From DASRAU01 sp036005805 (GTDB taxonomy: Bacteria > Acidobacteriota > Polarisedimenticolia > Gp22-AA2): 15,469 nucleotides of DNA. Every line of letters starts with the position of its first letter. Position 1 is the stretch's first letter. Shown here piece after piece: positions 1-8,100 of the stretch. Both the position numbers and the translations under genes were made by a program. The DNA lies in the NCBI GenBank assembly GCA_036005805.1, contig DASYQE010000278.1, forward strand, positions 1 through 15,469, given 5' to 3'. The notes under the pieces are model-generated. The model had not been told where the DNA came from. It searched no databases and saw only the letters and a list, made by a program, of their open reading frames with translations.

Positions 1-2015
1 CGGGCGATCACCTCCTGGAAGGTCTTCTCGGAGGTGCGCAGATCGCCGCGCGCCAGCTGGATGTCCCCGATGTTGTCGAGCGCGGTCAGGACGTTCAGTG
101 CATCCCCGACTTCCTCGAAGGTTTTCCTGACGTCGCGGAACATGGCCTCGGCGCGATCGAGCTCGCCCTGGCTCTCCAGCAGGATGGCCATGTTGTTCTG
201 CGCCGCGGCGAGCATGGATCGCGACCCGGTCTGGCGCGCCATGCGGATGGCCCGGTCGTAGATCGGCAGGGCCTCGTCCCGGCGGCCCTGCTGGGAGGTG
301 AGATCCGCCAGGTGCCGCAGCGCGTCCGTGGCGCGCGCCCGGTTGCCGGCCGCCAGGAAGGTGTCGTAAGCCTCCTGGCAGGGGGCGAAGGCGTCGCCGG
401 GATGATCGCTGTACTGCAGCGCCGCGCACTGCGCGACCTTGCCGTCCGCGTAGATCAGCTTCTGGCCGCGGGCGGCGGCCTTGCTCAACCCGCGCTGCAG
501 CGGCGCTTCCGCGTCCGGCCCGCTCCGGTGGCTGATCTCCCTCGACTCCCAGAGATCGAGCCGCGCGTCATCTCCCGCCGGCGGACGCAGCCGGCGCAGC
601 TGCGCGATCGTCTCGAGGGCCTCCTCGTACCGGCCGACCCGGTCGAGCATGGCGACGAGCCGGAGCCCGTACTCCAGGCTGTCGGGAAACAACGTGAGCA
701 GGGCGCGCCAGGTCGCGACCGCCTTCTCGGGGTCGGCGAGGCTCTCGTAATAGGCGCCCTCGACCACCATGCGATCCGCCCGCGGCAGGTCGGCGGAGAG
801 ATCGAGCGCCGTCTTCGCCTCCTCGCGGCTCCTGGCGTCGTAGCCGAGCTGGCCCCACGCCTGGGCCAGCATCGAATGCGCCAGGGGGAACTTCGGATCG
901 ACGGCGATCGCCTGGAGGAGCAGATCCTTGGCCGCGAGCGCGTCGAATTCGCGCAGCTTCATCAAGCCCTGGGCGTAGAACCGGGCCGCTTCTCCGTTCG
1001 ATGGCAGGGAGGCCAGGAGCGCCGGACGATCACTTTCGTTGACCGGGGGAATGCCGAGCCGGTCGCGCATCTGCCCGCCGAGACGCGAGACGATCGCGAA
1101 CGGGTCCTCGACGCTTCCGGTCTCGGCGAGCTCGGCGACGATCTCGCCGGTCGCCGCGTCCTGCAGCCGCGCGTCCAGCCGGAGCTTGCGGCTGCCCGGC
1201 TCGCCGGCCACAGCGTACGACCCGAGCACCAGCCAGTCGCTGTTCAAGGCCGTGCCGATGCGCGAGGTCGTGGAGCGCCCGAGCGTGTCGCTCGCCGGCC
1301 AGGGCGACGAGGCGTTGAGGCTGGCGACCTCTTCGCCCGAAACGAGACGCAGGTTCTCGCCCGCCGCCAGCTCGGTGCTCAGCATCTGCGACAGGGCGGT
1401 GGACAGCCACGCGTCTTCGGAATTGCCGGAGTTGTTCTGGAAGCCGAGCACCGCGACCGAACGGCGAGCGGCGATCGGTTTCAGCTCTGCATGCGCGCTG
1501 TCGGGAGCCTTCGCCCGGCCCAGCCAGAGGGAAGCGGCGCCCAGGATCAAAAGGATGGCGAGGGCACCGAACAGGACGCCCGGCCGCCGGCGCGCAACGC
1601 CGGGCATGGGCGTGTCCTCGTGCGATCGGGAAATCCCGGGCGCGTCGGCCGGATCGGGAGCGGGCTCGGTCTTCGGGACCCGGGTGACCGGCGCGATGAA
1701 GCGATAGCCACGCTTGGGGACGGTTTCGATGAAGCGCGGCTGGTCCGGGTCGTCGCCCAGCGCGGCGCGCAGCCGCTTGAGGACCGCGTTGAGACTCCCG
1801 TCGAAATCGACGTAAGTCCCGTCCGGCCACAACCGTTGGCGCAACTCCTCACGGGTCACGATGTCGTTCGGGCGTTCCAGGAGGAGGGTCAGGACGAGGA
1901 ACGGCTGGTCCTGCAGCCGGACCGGAACGCCCTTCCGCGTGACCGAGCGTGCGGCCAGATCCAGTTCGAAAAGTCCGAACCGCAGACTCTCTGACGGGAT
2001 CCCCGGTCGATCCAT
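1..2015 (-). CDS. Membrane-tethered winged-helix regulator with TPR sensor domain (partial, C terminus beyond left edge)
   Basis: An uninterrupted minus-strand frame runs from an ATG at 2015-2013 through the left edge, giving at least 671 residues and no stop. Residues 11-110 form an OmpR/PhoB-type (Trans_reg_C) winged helix: an FGxFELD start, REELRQRLWP at 55-64, the recognition-helix segment SLNAVLKRLRAALGD (74-88) and the wing PKRGYRF (100-106). A Pro/Asp-rich linker leads to RRR (142-144) and one hydrophobic helix (about 146-166). Then comes a TolB/FlgO-like region opening with SVAVLGFQNNSG (186-197). From about residue 340 to the edge the sequence is helical TPR-like repeats. This is the CadC-like layout: cytoplasmic DNA binding, one membrane span, extracytoplasmic repeats that could sense a partner. 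It is transcribed divergently from the giant secreted protein, which makes that gene a plausible target. No clear Shine-Dalgarno precedes the ATG; the start is chosen because the winged helix begins directly after it. The target and ligand are unknown. Confidence 0.88.
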   Translation of the reverse strand, partial: MDRPGIPSESLRFGLFELDLAARSVTRKGVPVRLQDQPFLVLTLLLERPNDIVTREELRQRLWPDGTYVDFDGSLNAVLKRLRAALGDDPDQPRFIETVPKRGYRFIAPVTRVPKTEPAPDPADAPGISRSHEDTPMPGVARRRPGVLFGALAILLILGAASLWLGRAKAPDSAHAELKPIAARRSVAVLGFQNNSGNSEDAWLSTALSQMLSTELAAGENLRLVSGEEVASLNASSPWPASDTLGRSTTSRIGTALNSDWLVLGSYAVAGEPGSRKLRLDARLQDAATGEIVAELAETGSVEDPFAIVSRLGGQMRDRLGIPPVNESDRPALLASLPSNGEAARFYAQGLMKLREFDALAAKDLLLQAIAVDPKFPLAHSMLAQAWGQLGYDARSREEAKTALDLSADLPRADRMVVEGAYYESLADPEKAVATWRALLTLFPDSLEYGLRLVAMLDRVGRYEEALETIAQLRRLRPPAGDDARLDLWESREISHRSGPDAEAPLQRGLSKAAARGQKLIYADGKVAQCAALQYSDHPGDAFAPCQEAYDTFLAAGNRARATDALRHLADLTSQQGRRDEALPIYDRAIRMARQTGSRSMLAAAQNNMAILLESQGELDRAEAMFRDVRKTFEEVGDALNVLTALDNIGDIQLARGDLRTSEKTFQEVIA

Positions 2016-2040
2016 GCAAGGCACCGCGCGCTTTTTGCCG

Positions 2041-2068
2041 AGTATAGCACCGGCGCGACGGGTCAGAA
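2041..2068 (-). promoter_or_regulatory. Candidate promoter of the winged-helix regulator
   Basis: On the minus strand the hexamer TATACT (2046-2041) matches the sigma-70 -10 consensus at five of six positions. It would start a transcript about 20 nt before the ATG at 2015. A 16-bp spacer leads to a poor -35 match, TTCTGA (2068-2063), which lies within one copy of the CGGGTCAGAA repeat. A weak -35 overlapping a repeated motif would fit a regulated or autoregulated promoter, but that is inference. Confidence 0.4.
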
Positions 2069-2111
2069 GTTCCGCCAAGTCGCTGCACCGGCGTCACTTC
2101 CCGGGTCAGAA
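2047..2111. promoter_or_regulatory. Two-part direct repeat in the divergent intergenic region, candidate operator
   Basis: Two ten-mers, CGGGTCAGAA, occur at 2059-2068 and 2102-2111. Each is preceded by the nine-mer GCACCGGCG, at 2047-2055 and 2085-2093. The two units therefore have the same order of elements, with a 3-bp inner spacer in the first and an 8-bp inner spacer in the second. Two exact element matches in the same order within 65 bp is more than I would expect by chance in a 166-bp gap. OmpR-family winged helices commonly bind direct repeats, so these are candidate sites for the neighbouring regulator. The first unit overlaps the regulator's putative -35 and the second ends 20 bp before the putative -35 of the secreted-protein gene. 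Confidence 0.45.
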
Positions 2112-2131
2112 CCGTTTCAGCAGCATGTCCT

Positions 2132-2160
2132 TTGATGGCGCGACCCGTCTGGCGTATTCC
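2132..2160 (+). promoter_or_regulatory. Candidate weak promoter of the giant secreted-protein gene
   Basis: TTGATG (2132-2137), sharing the first four bases of the -35 consensus, is followed by exactly 17 bp and then TATTCC (2155-2160), a poor -10. Transcription would begin around 2167, just ahead of the ribosome binding site at 2170-2175, leaving a very short leader. The weak -10 would be compatible with dependence on an activator. The call rests on spacing plus a half-good -35 only. Confidence 0.27.
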
Positions 2161-2169
2161 GCTCGCGAT

Positions 2170-2175
2170 GGGGAG
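2170..2175 (+). promoter_or_regulatory. Shine-Dalgarno site deciding the start of the giant protein
   Basis: GGGGAG at 2170-2175 lies 6 nt before the ATG at 2182. The same frame stays open upstream, with ATGs at 2125 and further back, but those lack a purine-rich site and the far upstream part is antisense to the regulator. The next ATG (2191) is too far from the site. Starting at 2182 also puts a signal peptide at the N terminus. Confidence 0.7.
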
Positions 2176-2181
2176 CAAACC

Positions 2182-5100
2182 ATGAGACACATGAACCACG
2201 GTCGCATCGCTCTGGCCTGTCTCGTCACGCTCGGGGCGCTCGTCCACCCGGCGGCATCGGACATCAAGGGGTCCAAGTGGATCCCCATGGGACCCGCTCC
2301 GGACTGGCAGTTCTTCCCCGGCGGGGAGACCGGCCGGGCCACGACCATCGCCATCAACCCGTTCAGCGGGCAGGACGTGTGGATTGGAACCGCGGGAGGA
2401 GGGGTGTGGCACTCCTCCGACGGCGGGGGCAGCTGGAGCCCCATGGCCGACGACCAGCCCTCGCTGGCGATCGGATCCATCACCCTCGCAGGGTGCAGCG
2501 CCGGCGGCGGCAGCACGCCCGCCCGCTGCGACACGGTCTATGTCGGCACCGGCGAGAACGCCATCCGCCGCGACACCTACTACGGCGCCGGCCTGCTGAT
2601 CGGCTCCAACTCCGGAGTCGGCCCGATCGCCTGGACGCTTGTGAACGGCGCCCCGAAGTACGACTTCAAGTACGGCAACATCTACAACGTCGTGCTCGAT
2701 CCCAGGACGTCGGGCGCGAGCCGGGTGATCTACATCACGCTCTCGAGCGGGGTCACCGCGTCCGCGAGCGAGACGACCGTCACCGCGCCCCACCCCAAAG
2801 GGGGATGGGGCATCTACAAGTCGGTCAACAACGGCGCCGACTGGAACCTCGTCTTCCCAGGCCGCCCGACCGATCTGGAGATCGACCCGAACAACCCGGA
2901 CATCCTCTATGCGGGGATGCTCAACATCGGTCTCTTCAAGTCGATCGATGCCGGGGCGACCTGGTGTCCGCTGAACGCGGGCCTGTCGCAGCCGCCCGGG
3001 TGCACCAATTCCACCTTCAACAGCAAGCTGCCCAATCCCCTGACCACGCCTTTCGATCACGTGGAGATCGCGGTCGCTCCGAGTACGGCCGGCACCGGCG
3101 CGACCCACCTCTACGCCTCCTTCGGGAATTGTCCCGACCGGCTGCTCGCCGATTGCCAGCCCTCCATCTTCGAGTCGACGGACGGCGGAGCCACCTGGAC
3201 CCTGAAGTACCAGGGGACGCAGAGTTCCTGGTACGACTCCAGCAAGTATCCTCCCTGCCCCGGCGGCTACACCCGCTACACGCACGCGCTGACCGCGGAT
3301 CCCGCCACTCCGGGGACCCTCTGGCTCGGCGGAATCCTCCTCTGCAAGTCGACCGATGGCGGAGCCACCTGGGCCAGGTCGGACACGTCGAACTACGGCG
3401 ACCCGTCGGCCCACATCGTCGGCACGTGCACGGGGATTTTCGAGAACCGCTGCCAGACCCACCCGGATCATCACGCCCTCGTCTACGCCCCGGGGGGCAA
3501 CCAGGTCCTCTTCGACGCGAACGACGGAGGCGTCGCCATCTCGCGCGATGGCGGGAAGTTCTGGGGCACGAGCACCAAGGGACTCTCCGCGTTCGAGTTC
3601 CAGGCGATCACCGCGTCGGCGACCAGCCCCTACATCCTCGGCGGCACGCAGGACAACGGCGGCGTCCTCTGGCAGGGATCGAAGCAGTGGACGAACACCC
3701 AGTGCTGCGGTGACGGCGGCTTCCCGGTCATCGAGAAGAGCACGCCGTCCAACGCCTACATGACCAGCAACGTCGGCGCGGCCGCCAGCTCGGAGGTCCT
3801 GCCGATTCGCACCCTCAACGGCGGGACCTCGTGGCAGTTCCCGCCCTGGTGGTTCGGCTACGACTTCGCCATCAACAACTCCGAACCCCGGGCCCTCTAT
3901 CCGCCGTTCTTCGAGGATCAGAACGACGTCCTGCAGTTCGCCACGACGCACCTCTGGAAGAGCGCCGATTTCTGCGGGAGCTGGGCGGCCGAGACTCCTG
4001 TCCCCGCGAGCCTGCAGCCCGAGCCGGAGATCATCTACGGCTCGGATGTGATCAGCGCCGCGGCCCTTGCGCCCACGAACGATCAGCACGCGTACATCGG
4101 GTATTACAGCGGCCGGATCTTCAGGACCACAGCACTCGGCTGCGGCGGCCCATCCTGCTTCCAGTGCGGCACGCTGACCGCCTCGGGGCAGTCGTGCGCA
4201 CCTCTGCCCGGACCGGTCTCCTCGATCGCGGTCCATCCCACGAACGACCAGGTGGCCTACGCCACGGTGTCCGGGTTCTCGGCCGGCATCCACGTCTACG
4301 AGACCCTCGACGGCGGGCTCAACTGGGCGCAGGTGACCGGTTCCATGCCCGAGCTGAACGGAGTGCCGGCCAACGCGATCGCCATCGAGGCGTCGACCGC
4401 CTATCTGTGGCTCGGCACCGACACCGGGGTCTACCGGGGCACGACCGACGGGAAGTCATGGGCGCGGTTCAGCGACGGGATGCCGCGGGTGCCCGTCTAC
4501 TCCTTCGCCCTCGATGCGGCGGGAGCCGGGATCGTCGCCGCGACCCACGGTCGCGGCGCGTACCAGCTGACCACGACCTACCTGACCCAGAAGGTGGCCG
4601 GTCCCATCCACAAGATGGTCCTGGACCAGCCGGTGCTGGGTGGCGGCTTCCGTCCCAACCAGGGGTGCGGCATGCGTCTGATCCGGGAGGACGGGACGGT
4701 GTGCGCGTCGGGCTCGACCGATGCGCTGGGCGGAGTCATCTCGACCGACGCCGGGGGCGACCTGGTGTCGAACAAGGCCGGCTTCTTCGCCGACATGCCG
4801 TACGTCTGGGCCTGCGGCCAGGGGAAGTGTCTCGGGTCCGGCGTCCTTGGCTGCAACCTCGCCGCCAATCCCCTGGCCACCGTGGAAGTGACCTGCGGAG
4901 CGCAGGTGATCACCCGGGTCGTGAAGCAACCCGGCCCGATCGGCACCGACCCCACCAGCAGCACCTTCACGCTGCGCCGGACAACACCGGCGGTCGGCGG
5001 CTTCTTCCAGCTCCTCCCGGCCGTGCAATCGAGTGACGGGGCGACCCGCCTTCTCTGTTCGGTTCCGGTGCCCTTCGCGCCGGGCGACACCAAGAGCGCC

Positions 5101-8100
5101 GTTCTGCAGAACGCCGTCGCGTCGATCACGAACGATCCCACCTGCCGCGCGGCGGGCGTCGGCGCGGAGTACCTGCCCGGATCCGGGCCGGAGGTGGAGG
5201 ACGGGTTCCCCATCAACGATGCGCTCCACCTGGTCGCGCCGTCGTTGTCCGGCAACGAGCTCTTCGCCGCGGTGCGCTCCGATCCCGGCGCGGGGACCGG
5301 GATCTGCTTCGACGCGGCGGGGCTGGAGATCCCGATGCTCGGAGAGCTCCACGAAATGAAGGTCCATTTCACCACTCCGCCGGGCGGCGCGGCGGGCGGC
5401 ACGCTGACCCTCACGGAGCGATCGACCCTCGGCGATTGCTCGATCACCATTCCGACGCCGTCCGGCGCCACCCCCGCGGCGCTCGCGGCCGCGGTCGCCG
5501 CCGCGTTCCAGGCGGGCGGCATCCCGGGGCCCAATCCCGACTGCCCCGCGAACGCCAATCCCCGTGATGTCACGGCGAGCGGCGGCGCCGTGCGCACCGC
5601 GATGGCGAGCGAGATCGAGGTCTGCTCCGCCGACCCGGCCGTCGGGGTGCAGGTGGCGCCGCAGGAGATCTGCTTCTCGAACGCCGATTGCGACGACGGC
5701 AATCCCTGCACTCAGGACGTCTGTCTCCCCGCCAGCGGGCAGTGCCAGTCGACGCCGGTTCCGAACGGGCAGGCCTGCGACGACGGCAACCCGTGCACGA
5801 CCGGCAACACGTGCCAGAGCGGCCAGTGCGGCGTCGCCGTCGTGTGCGGCGGCGGAAGCGCCTGCGCGCCGGCCGTGTGCGACCCGGCGACCGGGGGCTG
5901 CGTCGCGCAGCCGAAGGTCTGCGACGACGGCAACCCGTGCACCACCGACGCCTGCGATGAGGCGACCGGAGGGTGCACCTTCACGCCCACCACCGGTTCG
6001 TCCTGCGACGACGGCAATCTCTGCACGGTCAATGACGCCTGCATCCTCATCCCCGGCACCGCCGTGCCGATCTGCCAGGGCAACTTCAAGTGCGAGGACG
6101 GCGACGCGTGCACGACGGATCATTGCGACCAGGCGACCGGCGCCTGCTCGAACCCTCCGATCCAGTGCGATGACGGGAATGCCTGCACGTCGGACACCTG
6201 CTCCGGCGGGACGTGTGTCTCGACGCCCCTGCCGGCGGGTTCCGTGTGCGACGACGCCAACGCCTGCACGACCGGCGGCGTCTGCCAGCCCGATCCCTTC
6301 ACCGGCGCGCCGACGTGCACCTCGCAGCCGGTACACTGCGACGACGGCGACGCCTGCACGGCCGACACCTGCGATCCGACGACCGGCGGCTGTCTGCACT
6401 CACAGGCCGCGCCGGGAGAGGTGCCGCCGCCGCTCCAGTTCACCAGCCAGAGCTCGTTCAACTGGCCGGCCGTCCCCGGGGCGGCCTTCTACAACACGTA
6501 CCGCGGCACCATTCCGGCCAACATGATGGGCCACCGGCCGCCCGCCGCGCCGCTCTACGACCAGGGCTGCTTCGAATACGGTGACGCGCACGCCGACGGG
6601 ATGCAGGTCTCGATCGATGCCGCGACGCCGGCCCTGGGGACGGGGTTCTACTACCTCGTCTCGGAGCAGACCGAATGCGGCGAGGGGAGGCTCGGCAGCG
6701 ATTCCAACACCACGCCGATCCCCAACACCGCGCCGTGCTCCAACCCGGCGCCGCCGCGACTGCAGATCGTCAAGACGCATTCCGGCAATTTCCAGCAGGG
6801 GCAGCAGGGTGCCGTGTACCAGGTGGTCGTCTCGAACGCCGGCACCGGGCCCACCTACGGGGTCGTGACCATGAGCGAGAGCGCGCCCTCCGGGCTGACG
6901 CTGGTCGCGATGTCGGGAGCCGGTTGGAACTGTCCGCCGAACGGCACGACCTGCGATCGCGGCGATGTGCTCGCGTCGGGAGCCGCCTACCCGCCGATCC
7001 AGGTGACGGTGAACGTGGCGGCGAACGCCGGCAGCCCGCAAGTGAACCAGGTCACCGCCTCCGGCGGGGGATCGGCCCTGGCGACCGCGAACGACCCGAC
7101 GACCATCGACGTCGTCGCGCCGGCGCTCGCGATCGTCAAGAGCCACAGCGGGCATTTCCACCGCAGCCAGACGGGCGCCGCCTACACGGTGACCGTGTCG
7201 AACACTGGCAACGCCCCGACCAGCGGCACCGTGACCGTGACCGACAACGCGCCGGTCGGCTTCACCAACGTCGCGATGTCCGGCACGGGGTGGACCTGTC
7301 CGTCACCCGGCAGCACCTGCACCCGCAGTGACGCCCTCGCCGCCGGCGCCTCGTGGCCCGACCTCACGGTCACCGTCGACGTGGCGCCCGACTGTCCGCT
7401 TCCTTCTGTGACCAACCAGGTGTCGGCCTCGGGCGGCGGCTCGGCCGGCGTCGCGACGGCGAGCGATCCGACGACCATCGACTATCCGCTCCTCGCGCTG
7501 CTCAAGCATCACACCGGGAACTTCGTCCAGGGGCAGCAGGGTGCGATCTACCTCCTCACCCTGCAGAACCAGGGCTTCGGGCCGTCCACCGGGACGATCA
7601 CCGTGACCGAGGTCACCCCCTCGGGGCTGACGCTGGTCTCGATGGCGGGTCCCGGCTGGGCCTGTCCGACGGCGCCGGGGAACACCTGCACGCGCAGCGA
7701 CTCGCTGGCGTCCACGGCCTTCTTCCCGGACATCACGGTGACGATGAACGTGGCGCCCGCCGCGCCGTCCTCGATCATGAACGAGGCCGACGTGACCGGA
7801 GGCGGAAGTGTCGGCACCGGTCACGCCTTCGACCCCACGAACATCGACACCGGCCGCGTCGTCCTCGGGATCGTCAAGACGCACGCCGGCGACTTCGTCC
7901 AGGGCCAGCAGAACGCGACCTACACGCTCACCGTCTCGAACGGCGGCAACGTGGCGACCAGCGGCACCGTCACGGTGACCGAGAACGCGCCGTCGGGGCT
8001 GACGCTCGTCTCGATGGCGGGGACCGGGTGGACCTGTCCTTCGCCCGGCAACGCCTGCACGCGGAGCGACGCGCTGGCGCCCGGCGCCTCCTGGCCCGAT

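Noticed and set aside
312..1994. Plus-strand open frame of 560 codons
   Set aside because: Antisense to the winged-helix/TPR regulator, which has clear domain motifs.
1861..2181. N-terminal extension of the giant protein by 107 codons
   Set aside because: It overlaps the regulator's coding sequence on the other strand, lacks a ribosome site and would bury the signal peptide. GGGGAG favours 2182.
2197..2250. Lipoprotein signal in the giant protein (Cys in ALAC)
   Set aside because: The residue three before the cysteine is Ala rather than Leu/Val and the Cys lies in the middle of the hydrophobic core. A standard signal peptide fits better.
1849..4293. Long minus-strand open frame (814 codons) opposite the giant gene's start
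   Set aside because: Its translation is Arg/Gly/Ala-rich with no recognisable domain, and it overlaps both the regulator start and the propeller. High G+C leaves antisense frames open.
4456..6399. Minus-strand open frame of 647 codons
   Set aside because: Antisense to well-supported Cys-rich repeats; low-complexity Arg/Ala/Gly composition and no motif.
5671..6408. CRISPR-like or non-coding repeat array
   Set aside because: The repeated units are in-frame codons for a known Cys-rich protein repeat, with variable length and no constant spacer.
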